Shown one piece after another: positions 52,744 to 61,260 of a DNA stretch of 64,000 bases. Position 1 is the first letter of the stretch. Every line of letters begins with the position of its first letter. Source of the DNA: an uncultured Erysipelotrichales bacterium (lineage in GTDB: Bacteria > Bacillota_I > Bacilli_A > Erysipelotrichales > Coprobacillaceae); contig CAJTTM010000002.1 of assembly GCA_910579135.1 (NCBI GenBank), positions 122,750-186,749 of the forward strand, written 5' to 3'. The position numbers and the translations under genes were made by a program. A model generated the notes under the pieces. The model saw only the letters and a program-made list of their open reading frames with translations, ran no database searches and had not been told where the DNA came from.

Positions 52744-53922
52744 CTAGTTATGAATAACACCTTGCTCAATTGCTTTTTCCCCAACTGCTTTCGCAACTGT
52801 TTTCGCAACTTTTGGATTTAGAGCATCTGGTATAATATATGTTTCACTCAATTCTTCATCACTCACTAGAGATGCTAATCCATACGCTGCAGCCAATTTC
52901 ATTTCTTCAGTAATCTTAGTTGCATGAACGTCTAAAGCCCCTCTAAATAAACCTGGGAAAGCAAGTAAATTATTAATTTGATTTGGATAATCACTTCTAC
53001 CAGTTCCTACAACTCTAGCTCCCGCTTCAATTGCGTCTTGATATTTAATTTCTGGTTCTGGATTTGCCATCGCAAATACAATAGGATTTTCTTTCATTCC
53101 TTTAACCATTTCTCGAGTTAATAAACCTGGTGCTGAAACACCTATAAAAACATCTGCTTCTTCAAGTGCCTCTTTCATTGTTATTCTTTTATTTTGAGTA
53201 TTTGTAATTAATGATAATTCTTGAGTTAAGAAATCATATTGATCATAATCCTCTTTTAATACAATACCATTAATATTAAAACCATAAATTTCTTTTACTC
53301 CTAAGTTATGAATCATCTTAATAATAGATGAACCTGCAGCTCCAGTTCCACTAACAACAACGCTTACATCTGATATATCTTTCTTAACAACCTTTAAAGC
53401 ATTAATTAATCCTGCAGTGACTACAATAGCTGTTCCATGTTGATCATCATGAAAAACAGGTATATCTAATTCTTCTTTTAAAGTTCTTTCAATTTCAATA
53501 CATCTAGGTGCACTAATATCCTCTAAATTAATACCACCAAATGTTGGAGCAAGTGCTTTTACAATACTTATAATCTCTTTTGGATCTTTTGTATCTAAGC
53601 AAATAGGTACTGCATCTATATCTCCAAATTTTTTAAATAAAATAGCCTTACCTTCCATAACTGGCATAGCCGCTTCTGGTCCAATATCTCCTAATCCTAA
53701 TACTGCTGTTCCATCACTAACAACTGCAACGCTATTTCCTTTCCATGTATATTTATAAACATTATTTTTATTTTTATGAATTTCTCGACAAGGTTGAGCG
53801 ACCCCTGGAGTATATAATAAAGATAAATCGTCTTTTGTTTCTACTCTTGTTTTTACATTTACTCCTAACTTTCCTTTTAACTCTTCATGTAACTTTAATG
53901 CTTCTTGATAAACATCTGCCAT
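52744..53922 (-). CDS. NAD(P)-dependent malic enzyme
   Basis: Converts malate to pyruvate and CO2. The 392 residues include YTPGVAQPCREIHKN, the metal/active-site GLGDIGPEAAMPVMEGKAIL, FGGINLEDISAPRC and FHDDQHGTAIVV, and the cofactor loop VVSGTGAAGSS. The short form lacks the phosphotransacetylase extension. It heads a two-gene unit with the aminotransferase. Confidence 0.95.
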   Translation of the reverse strand: MADVYQEALKLHEELKGKLGVNVKTRVETKDDLSLLYTPGVAQPCREIHKNKNNVYKYTWKGNSVAVVSDGTAVLGLGDIGPEAAMPVMEGKAILFKKFGDIDAVPICLDTKDPKEIISIVKALAPTFGGINLEDISAPRCIEIERTLKEELDIPVFHDDQHGTAIVVTAGLINALKVVKKDISDVSVVVSGTGAAGSSIIKMIHNLGVKEIYGFNINGIVLKEDYDQYDFLTQELSLITNTQNKRITMKEALEEADVFIGVSAPGLLTREMVKGMKENPIVFAMANPEPEIKYQDAIEAGARVVGTGRSDYPNQINNLLAFPGLFRGALDVHATKITEEMKLAAAYGLASLVSDEELSETYIIPDALNPKVAKTVAKAVGEKAIEQGVIHN

Positions 53923-54005
53923 AATATCACTCTCTTTCCTTGATTATTATGACATAAATTGATAAAAAACAAAAGAGAAACAAATATTATTTAGCAATAA
54001 TATAT

Positions 54006-54034
54006 AAAAAAAGCATTGATATAAGTCAATACTT
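54006..54034 (-). terminator. Terminator after cotE
   Basis: AGTATTGA and TCAATGCT form an 8-bp stem (one G-T pair), six-base loop, then seven Ts on the minus strand. Confidence 0.85.
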
Positions 54035-54049
54035 TCTTTCATAACTTAT

Positions 54050-54550
54050 TTACTTGATAAAATCCGGATTTACTTCTATATCTTCTAAATCATCCCAAAT
54101 CTCTTCCTCATTCTTGACTTCGACCTTAATACAAGTTTCACCACTAATTTCTATCTGCATTTCTTTTTCAATTTCACAAATGACATTTTTATCTCTTAAA
54201 AGTGCATTCAAACATTTTGGTTTCCCTAAACACCTTGCTTTTAAAGTATCACTTGTTTCAAAATCTCTTTCTTCTTTTTTTATGACTTGCATTTCATCAA
54301 TATAAGTCACCTGTCTTTTCTCTACTATAGAGTTACTATCTTCATTAAAACTATACCAAATATGGACATCAAAAGTTCCAATGATTTTTGGTATTCCTTG
54401 TTTTATTGAAGCATCATAATGATGATTTGTTAACCAACATCCTAAAATTGTAGAAGGTTCTTCATCAAGTTCAAAAGTATACGAATTTTTTGAAAGCTTT
54501 TTACCTTTCGCAACAATAGCTTTAGTATATATTTCTCTAATGTTACTCAT
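54050..54550 (-). CDS. cotE: Outer spore coat protein CotE
   Basis: A 166-residue spore coat morphogenetic protein that recruits outer coat proteins onto the SpoIVA/SpoVID layer. The family pattern is visible in REIYTKAIVAKGKKLSKNSY, PSTILGCWLTNHHYDA and GTFDVHIWYSFNEDS; the tail is acidic (EEIWDDLEDIEVNPD), as expected. With spoIVA it supports sporulation. It has its own terminator and no operon partner. Confidence 0.92.
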   Translation of the reverse strand: MSNIREIYTKAIVAKGKKLSKNSYTFELDEEPSTILGCWLTNHHYDASIKQGIPKIIGTFDVHIWYSFNEDSNSIVEKRQVTYIDEMQVIKKEERDFETSDTLKARCLGKPKCLNALLRDKNVICEIEKEMQIEISGETCIKVEVKNEEEIWDDLEDIEVNPDFIK

Positions 54551-54600
54551 TATTCCACCTCAATATAGTATACTTTTAAATTTTCTATTTAGACCAAAAA

Positions 54601-55383
54601 CTATTCATTTATATGGATAACCACAAGTTCAGGAGGATTAAAAAAACGTGGAATCATATTTTTAGCCATTCCCCTACTTACTATCATTGTAGAACCATCA
54701 AGTTCATATTTCCCACCTGCATATTTTGGGAAAAATTTTTCATAAGGAGCATATACTCCATTTAATATAAAAGGAATACGCCACTGTCCTCCATGAGAGT
54801 GTCCACACACAATTAAATCAAAATGTGTCTTAACATAATCCTCTATAAAGTAAGGTCTATGAGATAACAAAATAGAAAACCGATCATAATCTATACAATT
54901 ATCAAGATATCCCAATGTTTTTTGATAGTCTTCAACAGCCACAAATGCATGACAATCATCTATACCTGAAAAAATTATATGACTATCATTTATTCTTTTC
55001 TCTTGATAAGTTTCTTTAAGAAGATGAACTGAATATTTTTTTAATAAATCTAATATTTCTCTATAACGATGAGTTCTCATTTCATGGTTACCAAATATAA
55101 AATAACATAAATATCCATCTAATCCTTCTAATAATAATTCAAATGATTTAATATCATGTTTTTCATCAATCATATCTCCTGCAAATAAAATGACATCTGG
55201 ATTTTCTCTTTTAATCTTACAAATTAATTTTTCCTGCTTTTTACCATAGAAACTACCATGGAGATCACTTATTAATATAATTCTTAAATGATTCACTTTA
55301 GATGATATCATATGATATCGTCTTACCACCAAAGGTGAATATCCAATAAAAAAAACAAAAACAATAAAACAAATTATCCACAT
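54601..55383 (-). CDS. Membrane-anchored metallophosphoesterase (YkuE-like)
   Basis: A 260-residue calcineurin-like phosphoesterase with an N-terminal hydrophobic anchor (WIICFIVFVFFIGYSPLVV). The metal ligands are in ISDLHGSFYG, LFAGDMIDE, IFGNHEMRTH, LLSHRPYFIED and VCGHSHGGQWRIP. The family acts on small phosphoesters or lipid intermediates such as UDP-diacylglucosamine; the substrate here is unknown. Confidence 0.92.
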   Translation of the reverse strand: MWIICFIVFVFFIGYSPLVVRRYHMISSKVNHLRIILISDLHGSFYGKKQEKLICKIKRENPDVILFAGDMIDEKHDIKSFELLLEGLDGYLCYFIFGNHEMRTHRYREILDLLKKYSVHLLKETYQEKRINDSHIIFSGIDDCHAFVAVEDYQKTLGYLDNCIDYDRFSILLSHRPYFIEDYVKTHFDLIVCGHSHGGQWRIPFILNGVYAPYEKFFPKYAGGKYELDGSTMIVSRGMAKNMIPRFFNPPELVVIHINE

Positions 55384-55404
55384 GATACCACCTCCTTATT
55401 TTAA

Positions 55405-55430
55405 AATAAAAACTTGAGTCGCCTCAAGTT
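55405..55430 (-). terminator. Terminator after guaB
   Basis: AACTTGAG and CTCAAGTT form an 8-bp stem capped by GCGA on the minus strand, then a T-rich tail. Confidence 0.85.
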
Positions 55431-56940
55431 ATTTATTACCATTTTGTGAAGATTCCTTTAACACAACATCATGAGCTCCACCTTCAACAATACTCGTTGA
55501 AGATACAAGTGTAATCTTTGCTTTTTCTTGTAATTCAGGAATCGTTAACGCTCCACAGTTACACATTGTAGATTTAATCTTACTTAATGTTAATCCTACA
55601 TTATCTTTTAAAGAACCAGCATAGGGTACATAAGAATCAACCCCTTCTTCAAACGAAAGTTTAGCTTCTCCTCCCATATCATATCTTTGCCAATTTCTTG
55701 CTCGAGCACTTCCTTCTCCCCAATATTCTTTCATATATTGACCATTGATACTAACTTTATTAGTTGGCGATTCATCGAAACGAGAGAAATAACGTCCTAA
55801 CATAATGAAGTCACTTCCCATAGCAAGAGCCAATGTCATATGATAATCATGAACAATTCCACCATCGCTACAGATTGGAACATAAATACCAGTTTCTTTG
55901 AAATATTCATCTCTAGCTTCTGCAACTTCGATTGTAGCCGTTGCTTGTCCTCTACCAATACCTTTTTGTTCACGTGTGATACAGATAGATCCTCCACCGA
56001 TACCAATCTTAACAAAATCGGCACCAGCATCAGCTAAAAATCTAAACCCTTCTTTATCAACGACATTTCCAGCTCCAACTTTGACACTATCACCATAATG
56101 ATCTCTAATCCATTGAATTGTGATTTTTTGGAATTCAGTAAATCCTTCGCTTGAGTCAATACACAATACATCAACCCCTGCATCTACTAATGCTGGAACA
56201 CGCTCTGCAAAGTCTCTTGTGTTAATACCAGCACCTACTATATAACGTTTATGTTTATCCAATAATTCGTTTGGATTTGATTTTCTTGATTCATAATCTT
56301 TTCTAAAAACAAAATATTCTAAATTTTGATTTTCATCAATGATTGGTAAAGCATTTAATTTATTATCCCAGATAATATTATTTGCTTCTTTTAATGTTAC
56401 ACCATTCTTAGCTGTTATTAATTTTTCAAATGGTGTCATAAATTCAGATACTAATGTATCTAATGGTGTACGAGAAATACGATAATCTCTTCCAGTAACA
56501 ATACCAACAAGTTTTCCATTTGCAGTTCCATCTTCTGTAACTGCCATTGTAGAATGTCCTGTTTTTTCTTTTAAAGCTATTACATCTTTTAAAGTTGAGT
56601 TAGGTGATATATTAGAATCACTATGTACAAATCCAGCTTTGTAAGATTTAGCTCTTTTTACCATCGCAGCCTGATCTTCGATAGACTGTGATCCATAAAT
56701 AAATGAAACACCACCTTCTCTTGCTAAAGCAACTGCCATTTTATCATCTGATACCGATTGCATGATTGCTGATACAAGAGGAATATTTAATGATAAAGCA
56801 GGTTCTTCTACTCCTTTTTTATATTTTACTAGAGGTGTCTTTAAACTTACATTTTTTGTTTGACACTCTGCAGAAGAATAACCTGGAACTAATAAATATT
56901 CATTAAAAGTATGTGAAGGTTCTTTAAAAAAATATGCCAT
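55429..56940 (-). CDS. guaB: IMP dehydrogenase
   Basis: Oxidises IMP to XMP, the committed step of guanine nucleotide synthesis. The 503 residues contain an N-terminal catalytic part, a CBS-pair insert (about 100-220, VGIVTGRDYRISRTPLDTLV) and the catalytic loop VKIGIGGGSICITREQKGIG with the active-site Cys. CSDGGIVHDYHMTLALAMGS and YFSRFDESPTNKV follow. The ribosome site and promoter lie in the short gap after the ABC transporter genes. Confidence 0.94.
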   Translation of the reverse strand: MAYFFKEPSHTFNEYLLVPGYSSAECQTKNVSLKTPLVKYKKGVEEPALSLNIPLVSAIMQSVSDDKMAVALAREGGVSFIYGSQSIEDQAAMVKRAKSYKAGFVHSDSNISPNSTLKDVIALKEKTGHSTMAVTEDGTANGKLVGIVTGRDYRISRTPLDTLVSEFMTPFEKLITAKNGVTLKEANNIIWDNKLNALPIIDENQNLEYFVFRKDYESRKSNPNELLDKHKRYIVGAGINTRDFAERVPALVDAGVDVLCIDSSEGFTEFQKITIQWIRDHYGDSVKVGAGNVVDKEGFRFLADAGADFVKIGIGGGSICITREQKGIGRGQATATIEVAEARDEYFKETGIYVPICSDGGIVHDYHMTLALAMGSDFIMLGRYFSRFDESPTNKVSINGQYMKEYWGEGSARARNWQRYDMGGEAKLSFEEGVDSYVPYAGSLKDNVGLTLSKIKSTMCNCGALTIPELQEKAKITLVSSTSIVEGGAHDVVLKESSQNGNK

Positions 56941-56972
56941 ATTGTTTCTCCTTTTTATAATAGTTTTACAAG

Positions 56973-57001
56973 ATTATATATTTTTTTATTCGTTTCGTCA
57001 A
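56973..57001 (-). promoter_or_regulatory. Promoter of guaB
   Basis: TTGACG (57001-56996) and TATAAT (56978-56973) lie exactly 17 bases apart on the minus strand, just after the ABC ATPase stop. No riboswitch-like structure was seen in the roughly 30-base leader. Confidence 0.75.
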
Positions 57002-57007
57002 TGTTTT

Positions 57008-57778
57008 TTAATCGACAAATAATTTTTGTGATTCATTTGAGTTCACATCTACTATTTTATAGAAGTACTCCTTTTGACTTAAATCACCTCTTTCAATTGT
57101 TTCAGCAATTTTACCATCTTTAATATATAATAATTTTGATGAATAAGAGGCAATCATTGAATCATGTGTTACCATTAAAATAGATACTCCTTCTTCACTA
57201 TTTAGTCGTTTAAATAACTCTAATAATTCATGGGAATTCTTTGAATCTAAATTCCCAGTAGGTTCATCTGCAACCACTAATTTAGGATTTGTTATTAAAG
57301 CTCTTGCTATTGCTACCCTTTGTCTTTGACCACCTGAACATTCACTAGGATATTTATCTAATAATTGTTCTACCTCTAGTTTTTGAGCTATTTTCTTTAC
57401 TTTTTCTTTGATTATATCTTTATTTTCATTTGCGAGTGATAAAGGAACTGCAATGTTTTCAAAAACTGTTAATGAATCTAATAAATTAAATTCTTGAAAT
57501 ATAAATCCAAGATTTTCATATCTAAATTTTCCTACCTCGTTTTCTCCCATTGCTCTCACTTCGGTACCATTAATAAATACTTTTCCTTTAGTTGGAATAT
57601 CAATAGTAGATAGATTATTAATAAAAGTTGATTTCCCACTTCCGCTTGGTCCCATAACACAAACAAAGTCCCCCTCATAAATATCTAAAGAGACATCATT
57701 TAATGCTTGTACTGGATGACTTGTTCCAAGTCCATATATTTTTGTAATGTTTTTTGCTGATAATATCTCTTTACTCAT
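57008..57778 (-). CDS. ABC transporter ATPase (MacB/BceA-like)
   Basis: A 256-residue ABC ATPase: Walker A GPSGSGKSTFINNLS, Q-loop GFIFQEFNLLDSL, signature SGGQRQRVAIARAL, Walker B LVVADEPTGNLDS and switch His in VTHDS. The GPSGSGKST and EPTGNLDS wording places it in the MacB/BceA/LolD group that works with FtsX-like permeases, usually in peptide or antibiotic efflux or sensing. It overlaps the permease gene by 8 bases. Confidence 0.93.
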   Translation of the reverse strand: MSKEILSAKNITKIYGLGTSHPVQALNDVSLDIYEGDFVCVMGPSGSGKSTFINNLSTIDIPTKGKVFINGTEVRAMGENEVGKFRYENLGFIFQEFNLLDSLTVFENIAVPLSLANENKDIIKEKVKKIAQKLEVEQLLDKYPSECSGGQRQRVAIARALITNPKLVVADEPTGNLDSKNSHELLELFKRLNSEEGVSILMVTHDSMIASYSSKLLYIKDGKIAETIERGDLSQKEYFYKIVDVNSNESQKLFVD

Positions 57779-59078
57779 AATGAATACCTCCTTCTATTGC
57801 TTTTAATACGATATTTTTATAATTATGATAAGTTAATACTCCTACAAATATTGGTGGAATCATCTCTACTGCTATTAAAATGCTACCAAAGAAAATACCT
57901 ATATTACCATGAACACAACATCTAATAACAATAATTATAATATATATCAAAGGTATAAAAATAATAAGTCCATAATAAAAAATAACTTCTTTAGAAATGA
58001 TCTTTTTCATTTGTTTTTTAACATACCCAAGTTTATATAAATTATAATAGAATATTTGTCTATTCATTATTTCACTACTATATTTATAAAATATTCCTAC
58101 TGACAATAAAATAATAATAACAATATATCCAATAACGATTGTTAAAAAGTCTTTTAAATGTCCTTGTTGATAAACAAGTAATGCGCTCATAACTGCTGAA
58201 GATATACTATATAAGGAAACAAGAGTAATTGATTTTTTTAAAGAATAACTTAAATTAGATATTGAAATCAACCATATTTTATCACTAACAAATTTCTTCT
58301 GTTTTAGTTTTGAAAATATATTAGGTAAAACATGACTCATCACTCCTCCTGCTGCAGCTATTCCAATTAAACATGGAAAAATAAAAACACCCACTGAATA
58401 TTCAGAGAAAATCATCAAAACAATACCAATGAAATAAAGCATTATATAAAACAATTTAGGTAATTTAAAGATACGTTTATCTTCATAATTATTGACTGTT
58501 TGTGTTGATAACATAAATTGTATATCATGTCGATATATATATCCCGACGAATATAAAAGCACTGAAAAAATCATTGATAAAATACTGAAAAAAGTATTAA
58601 CAAACGCTTCTATAGATACTTGAAATACTGAAACCTCTATATTCAAATTAGAATAGAGTATAGTATGTCCTAAAACTGAAAATAAATATCCTAATAATAA
58701 ACCTATAGGCATTACTAATACTGTAATAATAATTGTTTGATAAAATATATATAATGTTAGATCAAGAAAACTCAAACCTGATGTTGACATAATTGCTAGT
58801 TCTTTTGTTTTATTAGACAAAAAGAAATGATTTGCAAAAATAATCATTGCACAACAAAAAATAATAACCAAAAAAGCTAACATTGTTGTAATAGGAACAT
58901 AAGTTTCTTGCCATGAATGTCCTCCTCTTACAATTTCACTACTTGCTAGTAATTGATTAGCCATTATATTAAAAAATATAAAACAAGCCATAATTGTAAA
59001 CATCATTGTAAATGCATAAATCATCGCTTTTTTATATTCCTTTTTCAACATTTTGATTGAAAATAAAAAAACGCCCAT
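57771..59078 (-). CDS. FtsX-like ABC transporter permease (short)
   Basis: A 435-residue integral membrane protein with about ten predicted helices and the LSNKTKELAIMSTSGLSFLD segment after the second helix, typical of FtsX-type domains. BceB-type permeases are about 650 residues with a large extracellular domain between helices 7 and 8; that domain is missing here. The partner ATPase overlaps it. No histidine kinase/response regulator pair flanks the transporter, unlike classic bacitracin modules. Confidence 0.82.
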   Translation of the reverse strand: MGVFLFSIKMLKKEYKKAMIYAFTMMFTIMACFIFFNIMANQLLASSEIVRGGHSWQETYVPITTMLAFLVIIFCCAMIIFANHFFLSNKTKELAIMSTSGLSFLDLTLYIFYQTIIITVLVMPIGLLLGYLFSVLGHTILYSNLNIEVSVFQVSIEAFVNTFFSILSMIFSVLLYSSGYIYRHDIQFMLSTQTVNNYEDKRIFKLPKLFYIMLYFIGIVLMIFSEYSVGVFIFPCLIGIAAAGGVMSHVLPNIFSKLKQKKFVSDKIWLISISNLSYSLKKSITLVSLYSISSAVMSALLVYQQGHLKDFLTIVIGYIVIIILLSVGIFYKYSSEIMNRQIFYYNLYKLGYVKKQMKKIISKEVIFYYGLIIFIPLIYIIIIVIRCCVHGNIGIFFGSILIAVEMIPPIFVGVLTYHNYKNIVLKAIEGGIHYE

Positions 59079-59117
59079 TACAATTACCTCCTTAGCTATA
59101 TCATATCAAAAAGCAAA

Positions 59118-59143
59118 GAAAAATAACAGTTGAACTGTTACTT
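59118..59143 (-). terminator. Terminator after the TrmA-like gene
   Basis: TAACAGT and ACTGTTA pair with a three-base loop and T-rich tail on the minus strand, overlapping the stop codon. Confidence 0.75.
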
Positions 59144-60439
59144 TCTTTTCATTTTTAAAATTGTTAATATATCAGATGTATATGGTTGATAATCTATTGG
59201 TATGATTGTTTCAATTTTAAAGTACTGACTTAATTCATTAATTTCTTTTGCCATTGTTGAATAATGTGGTGTGATATAAATAAATTCTTTGATTTTAGAT
59301 CTAATTAGGCTTTCTTTGATTCCTTGATTCATTTCTCTTTGAACAGCATTCAAAATAAGTGTATCATATGAATTATTCTTACATTTTCTTACAACTTCTT
59401 TATCTATATCTCCTACAATCCATTCAACATTTGTCTTTCTTAAAAACTTCATATTTTCTTTTGCATCACGATTATGATCTCTACTTTCATCTATTGCAGT
59501 AATATCATTATCTAAGTACAACTCTAAAGTTCCTATTCCATGATTAATTGAAATGATTTTATTGTTAGAATCAATTAATGTTTTTACAATTTCATTCTTT
59601 TTTTCTTCCATTTCTAAATGAATTGGAAAATCTGATTTAGATGAACAAATATATTTTTGATTGTTTATTTTATATGTTAATGTTGAACTACCATAAACTT
59701 TTTTATAACCTTCTAATCTAAAATCCTGATATCTTGATGTATTAATTGAATAAAATACACTTACAACTTGTTTTATCTTTCCAATTTCATTAATGATATC
59801 CTGTGATATACCATCTTTTCCACAAATAATAATGACTTGTACTTGGTCTCCAACACAACGCATTTCTAAGAAACGTAATCCTGTTTTAAATTTATCATGA
59901 AAATCTCTTAAATGATGTTCATTAAAGATTTCTAATATTTTTTTTACAACTTCATTGATATTCTTATTTTGAAGTGTACAATTTTCCATTAATGTTAAAT
60001 AATGACTATCTCTTTGATAAATTCCTACATGCAATGCTTTATTAAAATAAACAATTGGTAATCTTACTATTTGACGATAATGATACACATTATGTGCTTT
60101 TATCACATCTTGTACTTTATGTTCTTCTACATGACAGTATTTATTGATTGCATCAACTATCCATTGTTTCTTTGATATAAGATGCCTTCCATATTGTAAA
60201 TGCATTAAACTACATCCTAAACACTCTTTATTCTCTTTACACAATACATCTACTCGATAAGGAGAAGGTTTTATTATCTTTTTTAATACCCCTTTTAAAT
60301 ATTTAGGTTTATTTTCAATAATTTCTATTTCTACTTCTTCATCAGGTAAAACACCATTCACAAAACATATTTTTCTATGAATATAACCAATTCCCTCTCC
60401 GTTAATTCCTAATTTTTTTATAACTATTCTTTCTTTCAT
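59138..60439 (-). CDS. TrmA/RlmD-like protein with intact Fe-S cysteines but degenerate methyltransferase motifs
   Basis: A 433-residue protein with the architecture of RNA m5U methyltransferases. It has an N-terminal TRAM domain (about 1-58), the [4Fe-4S] cysteines C67, C73, C76 and C154, a central RNA-binding part and a C-terminal Rossmann-like part. The catalytic pieces do not match. The SAM loop reads ISINHGIGTLELYL where DxxCGxGxxxL is expected; the DPPR motif reads NAVQREM; the VSCNPxTLARD loop reads ITPHYSTMAKE, so the nucleophilic Cys is replaced (P391 by my alignment). GGAG spacing picks the ATG at 60439, overlapping the upstream BrkB-like gene by 38 bases. Probably not an active methyltransferase. 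Confidence 0.8.
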   Translation of the reverse strand: MKERIVIKKLGINGEGIGYIHRKICFVNGVLPDEEVEIEIIENKPKYLKGVLKKIIKPSPYRVDVLCKENKECLGCSLMHLQYGRHLISKKQWIVDAINKYCHVEEHKVQDVIKAHNVYHYRQIVRLPIVYFNKALHVGIYQRDSHYLTLMENCTLQNKNINEVVKKILEIFNEHHLRDFHDKFKTGLRFLEMRCVGDQVQVIIICGKDGISQDIINEIGKIKQVVSVFYSINTSRYQDFRLEGYKKVYGSSTLTYKINNQKYICSSKSDFPIHLEMEEKKNEIVKTLIDSNNKIISINHGIGTLELYLDNDITAIDESRDHNRDAKENMKFLRKTNVEWIVGDIDKEVVRKCKNNSYDTLILNAVQREMNQGIKESLIRSKIKEFIYITPHYSTMAKEINELSQYFKIETIIPIDYQPYTSDILTILKMKRK

Positions 60440-61217
60440 TTTCATTTCTCCTTAAATAAAATATATGAGTCATATACATTCCAATATAAAAAATCTCTGC
60501 TCCCCAATCAAATACAAACAAAACCGCTATAATAGATGCTAATGGACCATAAATTGTTTCAAAAGATGCATACATAAAATAAATCTGTAATGCATAATAC
60601 AATATTAACATTAAAGCACCTGCTATTAAAGCACCTTTAAATGCCTCTCTATATCCTACTTTGACTCTTGGAACCAATTTATATATAGACATCAAACAAA
60701 ACACTAAAATCAAATAAAGTAATACATGTCTTATTCCTACAATAGCATATAAAGAATCAAATAATAGAGCAAGAGGCTTAATCGCAAATATCGAAACAAA
60801 TCCTAAGAAAATAAACAACAAATATAAAGTCATCTTAATAGAATAAACATAATATCCTAAAATTGTTTCTTCACTTTCTTCCTGATATAAATTTTTGGAA
60901 ATCTCATATATATTCCCTATTCCTCTTGACACTGTATATATAGATAATATTAAGGTCACAAAAGCTACTGTATTGATTGTATTTGTTCTTAATATATCAA
61001 TAATCACAGTTACATATTCTGTTGTTATATAACGTTCTATCATTCTTTCAACAATACTTAAATCTAGTTTAAAAAAAGAAGCTCCTACCGCAAACAGTGA
61101 AGTTGCAGGTATTAATAATAACAACAAATAAAAAGATAATGCAGCAGCTGCATATGGGGGAACAACTGCACGATAATCATCATATATCTTTATACATTGA
61201 GTATATAATTTTTTCAA
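60402..61217 (-). CDS. YihY/BrkB family inner membrane protein
   Basis: A polytopic membrane protein of about 271 residues of the YihY/virulence factor BrkB family, with about six helices. Family landmarks are AAAALSFYLLLLLIPATSLF, IYTVSRGIGNIYEISKNLY, the late PRVKVGYREAFKGALIAGAL and FDWGAEIFYIGMYMTHIF. Function is unsettled; members were once misnamed ribonuclease BN. TTG at 61217 is 8 bases after GGAG, while the frame's earlier GTG lies inside the ribosome site. Overlaps the TrmA-like gene. Confidence 0.87.
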   Translation of the reverse strand: MKKLYTQCIKIYDDYRAVVPPYAAAALSFYLLLLLIPATSLFAVGASFFKLDLSIVERMIERYITTEYVTVIIDILRTNTINTVAFVTLILSIYTVSRGIGNIYEISKNLYQEESEETILGYYVYSIKMTLYLLFIFLGFVSIFAIKPLALLFDSLYAIVGIRHVLLYLILVFCLMSIYKLVPRVKVGYREAFKGALIAGALMLILYYALQIYFMYASFETIYGPLASIIAVLFVFDWGAEIFYIGMYMTHIFYLRRNENERKNSYKKIRN

Positions 61218-61229
61218 GCATTTCACTCC

Positions 61230-61260
61230 TTAAAAAAAGAAAAACACTAATCGTGCTTTT
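61230..61260 (-). terminator. Terminator after the CNNM/CBS gene
   Basis: AAAGCAC and GTGTTTT pair on the minus strand with a five-base loop and a T tail. Confidence 0.6.
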
